DNA of 64,000 nucleotides, from positions 1-64,000 of the forward strand of contig JAVKOQ010000157.1 of the NCBI GenBank assembly GCA_031835245.1, given 5' to 3'. Below are positions 31,348-44,518 of the stretch, piece by piece. The notes under the pieces are model-generated. The model searched no databases. It saw nothing but the letters and a program-made list of their open reading frames with translations, and was not told the DNA's origin. The position numbers were made by a program, and so were the translations under genes. Position 1 is the first letter of the stretch, and each line of letters begins with the position of its first letter. The stretch comes from Balamuthia mandrillaris (lineage: Eukaryota; Discosea; Longamoebia; Balamuthiidae).

Positions 31348-32146
31348 AGAAGAAGAAGAAGAAGAAGAAGAAGAAGAGGAAGAACAAGAAGAAGAAGAAG
31401 AACAAGAAGAAGAAGAAGAAGAACAAGAGGAAGAAGACCAAGAATGAAGAACGAAGAACGAAGAAGAAGAACAAGACCAAGATGAGGACAAGTGATACTC
31501 ACTTGAGCTTCGTGAGAGCAGGCATTGCCTCACAGAGAGCCCCTATCTCACCACCGGTTAGCCACCTCACCTCCGTGAGGTCCAAACTCCGAATGCCAGC
31601 GCACCGCTCCCCAAACAACACGCGGAGCTGTCTCACCTCCTTGGCAACGGTCCATCCCTCCTTGCCCTGGCTGGGGGTCAGTTTGAGGCGAGCCACGCTG
31701 GAGAGAGCCCAGCCGCGAAAGAGCTTGTTGACGAGGCTGGCCGCGTGCTGATCCTTGGGAGGGAGGTACTGCAGGATGTGCACCCAAAGCTCCGAGGGAA
31801 GGAGGTGGTAGGGAAGGTTTCCCTCGTGGTGAAGGACCTGGATGTTGTTGTTGTTCTTCTCTGTCTCCTTCTCCTTCTCCTTCTTGTGAGAAAGTCGTTT
31901 GGCGGGAGCGAAGAAGAGGGGAGGCGGTTGCCGTTGGTTGCTGCGACGCTTTTTTGGGGCAGTAGCGCTGGCATCTCTCGCCTTCTTTCCTTCTTCTGCG
32001 TTGGGCGAGTCTTCCGCGCTCCGTTTGTTCGTGTGGCTGTGGTTGTTGTTGCTGTGGTTCTTACCGGTTCTTCGCTCCGCCGTTGGGGCAGCAGCAGCAG
32101 CAGCAGCAGCAGCGGTGGCAAAGAAGGAGTTCGCCATGAAGTACAT
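30229..32146 (-). CDS. F-box/leucine-rich repeat protein
   Basis: Three exons, 32146-31503, 31241-31100 and 31029-30229, phases close, 528 residues (a second Met is at 32137). The N-terminus is Ala/Asn/Lys low complexity. The F-box follows (LPSELWVHILQYLPPKD, then AASLVNKLFRGWA). The rest is leucine-rich repeats of the type LRxLxLxxC/N (RSLDLTEVRWLTG, LRTLNLNYC, LRSLHLAFC, LQRLNLYGAN, LRALSLSFC, LRELDLCFLE, LQRLNLW). It should be an SCF substrate adaptor. Intron 1 has a 120-base AAG repeat. A Ser/Gln/Lys insertion interrupts the repeats. Confidence 0.87.
31316..31435. repeat. AAG/AAGAAC microsatellite
   Basis: About 120 bases of GAA repeat with AAC interruptions, inside intron 1 of the F-box/LRR gene. 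It is CTT-rich on that gene's sense strand. Confidence 0.9.
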
Positions 32147-32722
32147 TGTTGCTTCTTCTTCGCTGTAATCTCTTATCTGGCGGAAAAGAAATGGCAAGGG
32201 AAAAAAGGGCAGCAAAGATAGTCCCCGCGCTTCCCTGCTACTTTGAACGGGGAAAATCGGTGTCGACAGGGACTACTGCCAAACCAAACCATTGCGCGTT
32301 TGGTCATCTATCCGCACCGCTCTCCTGTCTGCGCTCCTGTCTGGTATGATGCTGACGTGGCCGAGGGAAACTTCGAAGATATGGAAAATATGTTTCAAGA
32401 CGACACGAAATCGCCCACCGTTGTTGATGATTCTGCAGAGGTGGTAGCGGTGGGAGGAGACGCATGAAGCAGAAAGAAGCAGATGAGGGGGAGGGAGACG
32501 AGGCGCAGGAGCATAAGCAGAACATATGAAGAACGAAGAAGAACGAAGGAGAGAATTTATGGAGAAGGGGAGCGGGGGGGGGGATGTATTCACTTTATGC
32601 AACCTCGCCAAACCAGCACGTTCACCTGTGGTGGGGTTGGCTGTCTGGGTCCGCCTCCTTGATCATCCCCTTCTCTCTCTATTCGTCCACCACGGTCCGT
32701 CCTCTGAGGAAGCATGTTTGTT
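32147..32722. other. Intergenic
   Basis: About 575 bases between the F-box/LRR start and the UFM1 protease stop, both on the minus strand. Short open frames on both strands show no recognisable features. No gene was supported. Confidence 0.5.
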
Positions 32723-34025
32723 TTATTGGGTGTTTTCTGTGGCTGCTTGTGGCAACAAAAAGTTATAAAAGCTATCCGCAGCAAAGACTTGTTCGGGCTC
32801 TCTCCAATAACACCATTGGCTGCTGGCCAAGATGGAGGCCGGCTTGTCAGGACCCACGTAATGAGGATCCAACAAAAGCATTTCCATTTTGTTGTTGTTG
32901 TTGTTGTTGTTGTTATCCGTAGTGTTTCCGTTTGTGCTATCTTCATCGTTCCACCGACGAACTCCTAAAAGAGTTAGTGCTCCTCCGCTTTTACCTCCTA
33001 TTGTTGTTGTTTTTCGTTTGGTAATGGAGAGAATGTAAGGAAGAATAAACGTAAAGGAAAGGAAAGATAGATAGATGGAATGGAATGACAAGAAAGAAAG
33101 AACGAAAGAGAGAGGGTAACGATTGAAAAATAGAAGAAACGAAGTACGCAAGACAGAACGAGACAAAAGAAGAAAGAAACGAAAGCACGCGTGTGATTAG
33201 AAATAGCAAGAACCTATCATGATGGGACAACCATGGGTGAGGAAGTGTTGCCGGAACAGGTCATACTTGCCAGCAACCTCTTTGCCAGAAGCTAAATACA
33301 AAATTTTACATTTTATCTACATTTGAGTTGTTAGATGTTGCAATGAATTCTAGGCTTCTCTCCTCTCTCCTCTCTGCCATCTCTCCTCGTTCTTTCTTTT
33401 ATCCTCTCCTTTCTCTCTCCTCTCTTCTTTCTCTCCTTGTCTCTCTGCTCTCTCTCCTCTCCTCTCCGCTCTTCCTCTCGCTTTTGTCTTCGTACATTGA
33501 ACATGGCATCAAAACAAAGACACAACTCGTACGAGCCGATCCACTCTCTGCTCCCAATGAAATGGATGGGTTTGTCTCCGATCCGGAACAGCGTCTCCTG
33601 AACCTTTTTGTGGGAGGGCACCGCCACAAGAGCCTGCTCCTTGCCCGAGGCAGAGGCGGTCACGAAGTTTGGGTGTCGCTGCAACACGAACCAACTGCAA
33701 AGCGTCTGAAAGGACCGATAGGCGCAGCCCCAGCCCTACAATAAAAACAAAAATTCTTAGCATTAACAACAAACTCAGCCTCTCTCCTCTCGAACAGATC
33801 AAAAAAAAAATCGCATCGCAGAAAGGCAGCGAGACGCAAGCGCACCATGTCGTTCAGTTTATGGCCAAAGTGATAAAAGTCGTAGTCGCCTTTGACCACA
33901 GCGGTCTCCACGCCGTTGGAACCCTTGTGTTCCAGTCCTTCCTCCGCGTCACGGTCGTCGCGGAGGTAGCGATGCAAGTTACGGACCAGACCATTACCGG
34001 TGGGTTCCGGGGCTTCCCTCTCCAT
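32723..34025 (-). CDS. UFM1-specific protease (peptidase C78, UFSP)
   Basis: Four exons, 34025-33846, 33735-33496, 33316-33214 and 32997-32723, phases close, 265 residues. The catalytic Cys is in GWGCAYRSFQT. The upstream YDFYHF supplies the oxyanion-related Tyr. Asp and His are in DPHYVGPD. SREWIGSYELCLCFD and HGCPIMIGGG complete the family signature. It matures the ubiquitin-like modifier UFM1 and removes it from targets, chiefly at ER-bound ribosomes. The length and lack of the long N-terminal domain make it closer to UFSP1 than UFSP2, although in many eukaryotes UFSP1 is lost or inactive. A poly-Asn run precedes the catalytic Asp. Start at 34025 is the Met nearest the domain. Confidence 0.93.
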
Positions 34026-34644
34026 CTGCTTCTTCTTTGTTTGCTGGAGCAGTTTTGTTGCAGTTTTTCTGTAGTTTTTCTGCAGTTTTTCTGCTGCATA
34101 CGCTGTACCCAACAAAAAAAAGTGGCAAGAAAGAGACAAAGTGGTGCACCACTTGGAAGTACACCACCGACCGGAGATGCGGGGAAAGACACCCGGAAGC
34201 AGGAAACGTTGACACGGTGGCACATCTTTTGAAGCAGAAATCCATCGGGGTCGGTTGAAATGGGCAGTGGACATCTTAATGCCTCTGTGCGTGGCACCAT
34301 CTTGCGAGAAGGTCACAGTCGTGAGGCATCGAGTGATACTTGGTCAAGGGCTGAATCGGCTGCAATGTTGCACCCACTTTCCCATGCAAGGTTTTTCCTA
34401 TTTTGCAGAGCAGAACCCAAAATTGGAAAGATAAAACCTGCAACTTTGTTGACTCCCGGTACTCCCACCAAGTTCCTTGAGCTAACGGAACAGGTGCCCT
34501 TTTCACCAAACCCTGCAACTCGAGAGGGGGCAAAAATGTGTCCACATGTAAAGGGTGCCATCTCCCCAAACCCGGTTTTTAACCCACTTTCTTTATTGCA
34601 CCACCAGTCCAAAAGAGGAAAAAACTCAGAGCAAGAAAGAAAGA
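34026..34644. other. Divergent intergenic region
   Basis: About 620 bases between the UFM1 protease start (minus) and the next plus-strand gene. The minus-strand open frame upstream of 34025 has no domain and is probably 5' UTR. No other gene was supported. Confidence 0.45.
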
Positions 34645-34822
34645 ATGTGGGCGCATAACCGGCCGCGACCCTTTGCTTGCATCGCTCCTCAACTGACCGC
34701 CAGTCGTGCGGATACTTGGTTTTGCAGTGCCTCTTCCTCTGCTCCCTCTTCCGCTTCTCCTCCCTCCTGGCGAGCCCGTCACCTTCCCCCTCCTTGTGAT
34801 GATATTTCTTCCTTTGGTAGCT

Positions 34823-34864
<42 letters not shown>

Positions 34865-34909
34865 CTTTTTCTTCTTCTCTCTCTCTGTCTCTCTCTCCTT
34901 CTCTTCCTT

Positions 34910-34940
<31 letters not shown>

Positions 34941-35805
34941 CACACACACAAACACGCACACAACACTCTCTCACACTCATTCTCTTCGTTTAGATCCAGA
35001 GAAGATCTTTACCTTTGCAGAACCAGACGTGCAAGAAAAGCCTTTCTTTGGAATCACTCCTCATAACAGCAGCAACAACAATAACAGGAACAAACGAACC
35101 TCTGCTTCCCCTTCTTCTTCTCAACCAAAAGAAAAACGGCCAACAAAACGAAGGAAGCAGCCCGTTCTCCCTTCATCAGTTCCTTGGGATGACGTTGAGT
35201 TGCGGCGCTTGAAGGAGGTTTGGAAGATGATCGACCAGAAGAGGTTTCTGTTCGGCAACGAGAAGAGAAGAGGAGAAGGGAGAGGGAAGTTGAATCGATG
35301 TGAGAGAATCATCGTGGGTTGTTATGTGCCCGATAGAGATGTTGCACATGTGGAGGAGAGGCTGCTTTCGGACAGGAAGGCGTTTCCTTACACTCCACAA
35401 CAAGAAGTTACGAAGAAAGAGAAGAGCGCGGAGAAGAGGGTTGTAAAGGAGGAAAAGGAGAAAGAGGAGATGAAGGGCAAACCAGCAAGAACGGGACGAA
35501 AACCAAAGAAGGAAGAAGAGAAGACGGAGGAGGTGCAACAGAGAGGCGGAAGAGGAAAAAGAAAAAAAGAGGAAGAAGAAGAAGAAGAAGAAGAAGAAGA
35601 AGAAGAAAAAGAGGAAGAAGAAAAAGAAGAAGAAGAGGAAGATGATGAAGAAGAAGAAGAACGTCAACAACGAGAAGAAGAACATAACAAAGGCAATAAT
35701 GATAAGGAGGACAAGAACGCGCGACACATGCAGCCACAGGTGATGGACTCTTTTCGACGTCTCGTGCTCGCTCGTTTGGACTGCCTGTTCGCACCTTCTT
35801 CCTAA
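34645..35805 (+). CDS. Highly charged protein, unknown function
   Basis: Two exons, 34645-34816 and 34994-35805, phases close, 327 residues. The intron is nearly pure CT repeat with a clear AG acceptor. The middle portion (DPEKIFTFAEPDVQEKPFFG and WDDVELRRLKEVWKMIDQKR) looks globular and includes basic nuclear-type signals (KEKRPTKRRKQ). The C-terminal half is Lys/Glu low complexity, ending in a short conserved-looking helix (MDSFRRLVLARLDCLF). I do not recognise a family. A nuclear protein is a guess based on composition. Confidence 0.65.
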
Positions 35806-35829
35806 CTAGCGTTTTTATTTTTGGTACTC

Positions 35830-37950
35830 TCAATCCTTCAAACGGGTCAACTCATTCAAAGGAGACAACTTCATCGATGCTGACCCAAAACTCGTTCCGT
35901 GTTGATCCTGAACGACCCAAATCGAGTCCAACACTCTATCATCCAAGACCGCTTGTAGCTCTTCCCAATAAAGATGAGTATCGTTGTAGATGATCATACG
36001 ACCGTAGCCATAAGTGGTGTTGCCGGAGCTTCGAAAGGCGGACCAGGGACCACCTGGAGTTTTGATGGGGTTCACACAGACACCGTCTTGTTCGTTGCAA
36101 CCAGCTGCACCAGAGATGATGTGAACGGGAGCGCGTGGACGGATGTAGTTATGTTGGATTACCTGTTATGGAGCAAAGAACGCAAGGCAAGTCAGGAAGC
36201 AGGAAGGAAAAAAAAGATGTTTTAAGAAGGATAAGACGGAGAAGAGGAAAGGTAAGATAGAGGAGAAAAGAAAGAGAAACCTTTTCCTTGTAGACTGGCC
36301 AAAGGCGCTCGTAGGAGTGCTCGTGAGCTTCGATGATGAGGTCAACGCCTTGGTCGTAGAACAGACTCTCGAGGTTGTTACGCACGGTGGAATTATATTT
36401 GGTGCAGTCGTCATGATCTGGGTGTTTTAAACAATCATTGTTAATACGTGTTGTTTGAAGAGAGGCAAAAAGAAGAGAAGAAGATGATAAAGCTTACTTT
36501 CATTTGAACAGTACATTCTTCGTTTGTTTTATAGCAAAGGTTAGCAGAAATAGACGGAAGAGAGGAAAGAGAATTTGACATACGGGCGATGACCGAACAC
36601 AATGATCCAAGGACGCTCCTCTCGGTTCAAGTTTGCCTTTGTGAGGTCCTTCACCAGCCACTGGTACTGGCGCTGAGGAGTGTACTTATCACTTGGTTGG
36701 AAGAATACTTCGGTGGAGTAGGCCACAAAGTGTGCTTTGCCCATGTCCCATGAGTACCACATGTTTTGCGAGTCCTCAAAGTTTGGCATGTAAAAGCGGT
36801 TGATGTAATGACTGTAGTCAAAGTCATCCTCTGCACTCAAAAAACAACAACAATGTTTAGCCTCAGCCTTTGTGTTGAACAATTGTGCAGAGAGCAAGGA
36901 AAATAAACAGACCATGATTTCCAATGCATGTCATGTAAGGAACAGTGGCAGCAAGAGGCTGTATCTGTTCCATGAACTCGTCTCCAGTGAGGCCACCATC
37001 GGAGTGAAGGTCATACGCAAAGTCACCCGCGTGGATGATGGCATGCGGCCATCCCTTTTGCACCTCCTCGATGAGGCTGGGCAAGGCTTGGGGCCCTCCA
37101 TGTCTGCCCATGTCTCCAAACACCAACAAACGGGCCTCCCAGTTGGAGCTCTCTTTCATGGTGGTGAAGTTGTAAACGCTGCTGCGAGAGCTGTCGCTTT
37201 GGACGAGGTAGTAGTAGGTTCGACCATAGTCCAAGTGCTTTGTGGTTCGTTTTAAAGAAGGCGACATGTGAGTGATAGAAAACCAAGTAGCAGGAGAAGA
37301 AGAAACTGAGAAAGAAGAAAAAGAAGATGATGATGATGAAGAAGAAGAAGCAACTGAGAAAGAAGAAAAGAAGAAAAAGAAGAACAAGAACAAGAAGAAG
37401 AAAAGAAGAAGAAGAAGAAGAAGAAGAAGAAGAAGAAGAAGAAGAAGAAGAAGAAAAGAGATGAAAGAGTAGCTTGTGTTACCATTAATTTGACACGATG
37501 GATGTAGTGCAGGCCAGAGGGATTTCCTTTGGTGAACAACACGGTCTGACCAGAGACCACCTTGTCCAACGAGGCAGCGCTCGTCCCGTACCTCACCAGC
37601 GAGGAGCTATCTTCAGCTGTGCTCCACACAATGGACATGGTATCCGCTATTCGTATTGTTTTTTTTTGTGAAAAAAGAAGAAGAAGAAGAAGAAGAAGAA
37701 GACAAAGAGGAAGAAAAAAAAAAGGATGGAAAGAACAAAAAAAAACATAGATGAAGAAGAAACCTGTTTCGCCATACGCAATGTGGATGTGTTGCGGAGT
37801 GGTGCCATCCTCCGCCACGTGCACGCCCTCATCAATGAATGAAATATCCGCTGTCCTCCTTGCATGGCTGCCGCCGCCCATGAGGAGGGCCACCGCCGCC
37901 ACCAACAACACAGCCAAGGCTGCCCCGCCGCTGCCTCTTCCTGTCTTCAT
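35830..37950 (-). CDS. Purple acid phosphatase (ACP7-like), secreted
   Basis: Seven exons, 37950-37764, 37646-37483, 37237-36913, 36830-36584, 36517-36498, 36417-36281 and 36162-35830, phases close, 470 residues. An N-terminal signal peptide is present (LAVLLVAAVALLMGGG). A Fn3-like domain holds MSIVWST and RTYYYLV. The five metal-binding blocks of purple acid phosphatase are all present: GDMG, GDFAYD, GNHE (formed across an intron), GHRPMYC (formed across an intron) and HEHSYER. It hydrolyses phosphate esters with an Fe-Zn or Fe-Mn centre in lysosomes or outside the cell. Exon 5 is only 20 bases, see findings. Intron 2 contains a GAA repeat. Confidence 0.95.
37371..37456. repeat. AAG microsatellite
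   Basis: About 85 bases of GAA repeat within intron 2 of the purple acid phosphatase gene; CTT on the sense strand. Confidence 0.9.
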
Positions 37951-38232
37951 TCCTTTGGCCTTGGATTTTATGTTATTTTTATTTTATTTTATTTTTTGGT
38001 GGATGACACGTGATGAGGTTTTTTCGGTGATATTTCCCTTTTTCCGTACTATTTTAAGGTGACATTCTGACGTCACACAATTCCTTCGTTGGATGTTGGT
38101 GACGTGTCAAAAGGAGATTGGATGTGTGAATGAATTACTATTGGTAGATCTCTGTCACCAGTTATGAATTTCTGTTGGAAGAGCGAAATGATTTTTTTTC
38201 AAATGGCCAATCAACAAACAGAAAAAAGGCCG

Positions 38233-41200
38233 CTATGTGGTGGCCGATTGCAGCGCGTTTCTGAAGGAGGGATCATTCTCCAACAAGAAACTCATTTGAG
38301 AATGAATAACGTTGGGGGCGGTGGAGGAAGAAGAAGAAGAAGAAGAAGCAGGTGGGAGAATGATAGGAGGTTCTTCTCCGTCCATAGCGGCAATGGTTTT
38401 CAATGCCGGCAAACCTTTGCGCTCGGGGAAGTGAATGCCTTTGTAATGCAGGTGCGTGTTCTTCAGCGGGTAATACGGGTTGGATGGCGGAATGTTGGCG
38501 AGTTCTTTCACCCAATTCTTATACTCGAGTCGTCTGATTTGTTATTGTTGTTAACAGACAACAACCAAGAGCTTTATAAAAATAAAAGAGCTGAGTTACC
38601 TTATTTTGATGTTGTTGCGTTGACAATAGTCCCAGCTTTGAAGCGCTTTGATGACCTGCTGCAGGGTGGGTGAGCTCCTTTCGTTGGAGATGTTGTAGCA
38701 TTGGCCGATGCATTCCGGCTTTCGGCTCAAACGAACGATCACTTTGGCGACATAGTCCACTGGGGTCATATCCATTCTGATCTTTCCTTCTTGGATACTC
38801 GATTCTTCTTCTTCATCCTTTTTGTTCTTCTTCTTCCTCTTCTTTTCCTTTCCTTTTTTTTTCTTCTTCTCCAGTTCCTTGTTTTTGTCTTCTTTCTTGT
38901 TCTTTTTCTTCTTCTTCCTTTGTGTTTCCTCGGTCCTCCTTTTCATTTCTTTTTCTTTTTCCCTTTCGTCTTGTTCTTTTGCTTCCTTCTTCCTCCGTTC
39001 TTCTGCTGCTTCCTCTTGTTGTTGTTGAATGAGCCACAAATGAAATGGAGCCGAACGCATGGTCACTATTCCCGTCCACAACCGACAGTCGCTGTCACGT
39101 GCGTTGCAGGCGCCGTTCCACATGCAAGCAGAGATCATTCCTGGTCGAAAAACGATGAAGGGGATGTTCTTCTGCCGGCAGACCTGACGAACGAGAAACT
39201 CGGACACCCATTTGGTTTGGTTGTAGCCTCCCATCCATGGAAGCATGTGAGCAGACTGTTCTCTTAGATCGGTCTCGTCGTCAATGAGTTCAAGCCTATC
39301 AACAAAAACGGATAACGTCGAAACGTAGAAAAGCTCCTTCTTTTTCTTCTTCCTTTCTACTTTGGTGGAAGAAGCAGAAGATGATGAAGCAGAAGCAGAA
39401 TGTGTAAGGTGAGTGATGTTGGCGAAGTGAAGAATATGGCGAGTGGCGTCCACGTTGTTTGGTTTGAGGGCAGAGTAAGGCAAGATGTTATTGACTTGCG
39501 CAGCGCAATGATAGATAGATGACGTTCTCTCCCACAAGGAAAAGAAACCGGAGGAAGATAAGCCGAAGCGAGGAAGTGAGCAGTCTCCAATTATCTGTTC
39601 AAAAAACATTGGATGAGGAAAAAAAAACAAGAGCATGACTCAAAGTAAAGTTCAAGTACCGGCACTATCCGTTCTCTAAAATAGTCTTTCCACAGCCCAT
39701 AAAGCTCTAACGTTTGTTGGATACGCTCAAAGCCTTGCTTCTCTTTCCCCTTCTCATCACTTTCTTCATCATTGCTTATCCGAACTAAACAACAGATCTT
39801 TGACTTGTTCTTTGGCTTCCTCTTCGCTTCTTCTTTCGGATGTTCTTGCTTCCTTTTCTCCTTCTCATCTGTCCCGTCTTCTCCTTCCACTAACAAATAA
39901 TATAAGACAAACGCTCCAAGAAAGCCGGTTGCTCCCGTCAACATCACCTCTTTCTTCTTCTTTTCTCCCTTCTTCAAAACTTGATTCTCGTCGTCTTCGT
40001 TGGAATGAAGATCAAGTTTATCAGGAAAATCATCGTCTCGAACTTTACATTCTTCATTCCAATTTACTTGATCCATGGCTGAAGAAGAGTTAGAACTGAA
40101 GTTATCCGTTTGGTTGTGTTGAGAAGAAAGAATCATCGAGGAGAGTTGCTTTGTATCGCCGCTTCCTTTGTTGTAGAGCAGTTTCACAGGAACGTCTATA
40201 TTCAACTCTTTCGACAAAAAGTCGGCCAAGCGAACAGCGGACAATGAATCGCCTCCAACTTCTGTAAAAGTTGCGCTTTCTTCTTCATTCTCCTTCTTTG
40301 TCTTCGTCGTTGTTGTCTTGTTTCTTTTCGTTTCTTCAGTGTTGACTCCGATGATTTCTTGAAATGCTATTCTTACTTTCTCTTCCACTTGCTTCCTCAA
40401 CTTTTCATCTTCTTTTTGTTCATCTTCTTCCTTTGCTTCGTCTGCACCATCGTCCTGTTTCACGACGGACAATGCTTGCTGTTCGTTGATGGTTTGGTAC
40501 AGATGTTCGAAAGATTGTCTGTAACATCGAAGAAGTTGCGGGCGACAGAGCTTCATTCCTTCTGTCAGTTTTCCATTTTCTGAAGTGAATGGTTCTGCCT
40601 CTAAAATGAAAGCTGCCGGTACTTCCCAGCTTCTAAAACCCTGAGCATAGTTTGTTGTTGTTGGTTAAAACAATAGCACACTATGTTAATGAGAGAGAGA
40701 GACCTTAAGTTTAGCAATTCGATGCATTTCCTCTTTGATCTTTCTTTTAGCAGCAGGAAGATGGCAAACTTTCGCATCATTGGCATTCTCCTTCTCCTCG
40801 TTCTTGTCCTTCTCCTTTTCCTTCTCCTTCTCCTTCTCCTTCTCCTTCTCCTTCTCCTTCTCCTTCTCCTTCTCCTTCTCCTTCTCCTTCTCCTTCTCCT
40901 TCTCCTTCTCCTTCTCCTTCTCCTTCTCCTTCTCCTTCTCCTTCTCCTTCTCCTTCTCCTTCTCCTTCTCCTTCACTTCCTTTTCCTCCACATTCGTTTC
41001 ATCCTCCGTTTGTCGATTGTTGCTCACCTTGTTGCAGTACTCAGCAAGTCTTGTTCGATTTGGTACGATTACAGCCACCAAAAATGAGTTGAGAGAGTCG
41101 CCATGAATGTACATTTGATCGATGAATGGACTCTCCAAATACCAATTCTCCAAACTTTCGGGCCTAAACAGTAATTCACAAGTTAATGATGTAAAGACAA

Positions 41201-42200
41201 ACGGAAGAAGAACATGGCGAAGAAGGGATACGAACAAGACAAACTCGCCTTGCGATAACTTGAAGATGTGCTTTTTACGATCCACAACGACTATGTGCGG
41301 CTGAAGAGATGCTGGCCGACGTTGGATCTCCACTATGTCTCCTGTATGAAACCATCCATCTTCATCTACCTGTTCCTTACTTCAAACAAAGCGGGTGAAT
41401 ATTTGAAAGCTTAGTTAAAACCTAAACTTTAAAAACACACACGGTACACGATCGCAAAACGAAAACAAGAAACAAACAATACGTTTTATCAGGATCGTTG
41501 TAGTATCCGGAAAACATTGTGTTGGTCTTGACACAGAGTTCTCCTCTTGGAAATGGAAGGTCGTTGCTGGTGTAGTCCTCCCAGTCCACCAACTTGTATT
41601 GTGTTCCATTGTAGATAGATCTATCTGTCGCTATCCCTCCTACCTATGACGTTCATTAAGTCACAAGAACAAAAATAAAAATAAAGTAAGGGCGTAAAGG
41701 CAAAGCGAGTTATTGAAACGAAGAATAAATACCTCAGTAATGCCATAGCTCTCTCTAACTTGACAATGCTTGAAACATCTTCGAAGAAAATCCATCACAA
41801 CAGGACTAGTGGGTGCTCCTCCAGTCACAACAGTTATCAAACGATCCCCAGCAATCTTTCCAAATTGTTTAAGCAGCCTCTCTTCCAACTCCTCTTTTGG
41901 CTGTTTCAAAAGATACGTTTAGAAATCAAAGAGAGAGAGAGAGAGAGAGAGAGTACCGTTTCAGGTTCTGTTATCTTTAGAGCAGCATATGCGTCTTGAA
42001 ACTTTGCATAAAGCATGTTCCAAAGCCTGATATTTTAGGAGTGAATAATTCTTTCTCGCAAGCAAAGAGAATCGAAGAAAGCTTGTTTACCTTGGCGTGG
42101 AAGACAATAGAGAGGGACGAAGAAGCTTAAAGTCTTCAAAGATACGAGAAAAGTCCTGCATAAAGAAATGTTAACAAGAAAACATGCAGACAAAACGAAA

Positions 42201-42246
<46 letters not shown>

Positions 42247-42541
42247 TAGAATGTACCCCTGAACAAAGACCTATTTTACCACCAAAAGCAATAGCGAGAA
42301 TATCATTCTTTCTGTCGAACAGCGAGTATGAATAAGTCACCAACGGGCCAAATACGAATGCGTAGGTCGATGCGTTTAACAACGACCGCCAGGTTGAGTC
42401 GTTTACAGCAACGCCCTTAGGGGTGCCAGTGCTTCCACTGGTATACGTTATTGTCAAAAGGTCATCCGGTTTGTTGGCAATTATATTCTTGTGTGGTAGA
42501 AACTGAAGTAAAAACAGCCTACAATCAGCAAAGTTCCAATT

Positions 42542-42589
<48 letters not shown>

Positions 42590-42859
42590 TCTATGTGTGA
42601 TAATGGATGGCAAAGGAGGGTTTACCTTTTCCATTTCTACTAATTGTAATACTTTCACTCCATCTTTTTGAAGTACCGAGAAGTCTTCAGCCTTCGAAAA
42701 GGATGATGATGCCGACAAAGAAGCCGAAGAGTTGTGCGTTGACGAGTCGTTAGACTCTGACAACTTCCCGCAATGAGAAGAAGGAATGACAACGATGTAC
42801 TCGAGACAAGAATGACTGCTTGCTAGTTGTAAAAACTAACGGATAATGTAAGAGCTGAG

Positions 42860-42899
<40 letters not shown>

Positions 42900-43562
42900 C
42901 TGACTTGATCTAAATAGGACTCACAACAAACAACGCATTTCATGTTTGTTTGCTGTATGATGTAACCTTTGCTTTCATTTCCTGTTCAATGTTGTAAGAG
43001 AAGTAACAAAGAAAGCAAACTGAAGATGAAGGAATAAGCACCTAAGCTAGGATTGATAGGAACGGGAACAAAAGAATAAAAAAAGCATCCAAAGTCGGCC
43101 ACAAATCGTTCCACTTCATGCTTACAACATAATCCTACAAATGTTCTCTGTTCAACACAAAAAATGAGAAGAAGAAAAACAGGAAGAACAACAAGAAGAA
43201 GAAGGAGAACAAGAAGAAGAAGAACGAAGAAGAAGAAGAAGAACAAGAACAAGAACAAGAACAAGAACAAGAAACAAGAAACAAGAAACAAGAAGAGCAA
43301 GAGCAAGAGCAAGAGCAAGAGGAGGAGGAGGCAAATCAATGAAACAACAAACTGGTGATAGAAACTCGCATAAGGCAGAACCAAAAGAAAGAGAACGACG
43401 ATATATATTGCCAAACGTGAACCAACGATAGTCAGGAAGCAGTTCTTTGCTGCCATGTTGTAAACGAGTACCCAGGCATGGACGATTCTCCATAAACTGA
43501 AAAATAAGCCTGTTTGTTTTGGTTTGCTGTTGTTCACTAGAACACGAAAGCAAGAGAGAAGC

Positions 43563-43609
<47 letters not shown>

Positions 43610-44472
43610 TAGAGAAGCAGAGAAGAGAGACGTACGAAATAGTTTGTGCAAAGGAAAGATGGGAAAGGTGGTGAATGTAGCTGAATGGCAAGGCAGCTTC
43701 CTGCACAACCACCATTTGTTGTTGAAGAAACAATGACAGAGCCATCGTTTCGTCTTCACGCTTTTCATTCGTTGCTTCTTCTCGTTCGTCGGTTTCTCTT
43801 TCGTCGTCTGACTTTGCTTTCTTTTTCTTTGTTGAAGAAGTCCAAAAACGTGACCACCTGTTGTGTTTGTGTTTCTCTTCTTTTTTCTTGTCCTCTTCTC
43901 GTTCTGTTTCTTTCAAGTTAACTTTCACCGCTTCTTCTCCGTCACCCTCATCGTCGTCCCCTTCTGCTTCTTCGTTCAGTCGTTGAACCTCCTCCGCGGG
44001 CATGTGCCTTAGCATTTGCTCAAAGAGTTGAGGATGCGTGCGCCGCAGATGACGCTCTCCCGAGGTCACGAAACACTTTGCGCAAAAGTCATAGTTGCCG
44101 CATTCTTTGTAAAAAGCAGATGAGAAGAAGAAGAACAAGAAGAAGGACAAGAAGAATAAGAAGAATAAGAAGAACGAGAAGAAGACCGAGAAGTAGTAGT
44201 AGAAGAACAAGAAGAAGAAGAAGAAGAAGAAGAAGAAGAACAAGAACAAGAACAAGAAGAAGAAGAAGAAGAAAAAAGAAGAAGAAGAAGAAGAAGAAGA
44301 AGAAGAAGAAGAAGAAGAAGAAGAAGAAGAAGAAGAAGAAGAAGAAGAAGAAGAAGAAGAACAAGAACAAGAACAAGAACAAGAACAAGAAGAACAAGAA
44401 GTAGAAGAACAAGAACAAGAACAAGAACAAGAACAAGAACAAGAACAAGAACAAGAACGAAGGAGGAAAGAC

Positions 44473-44518
<46 letters not shown>

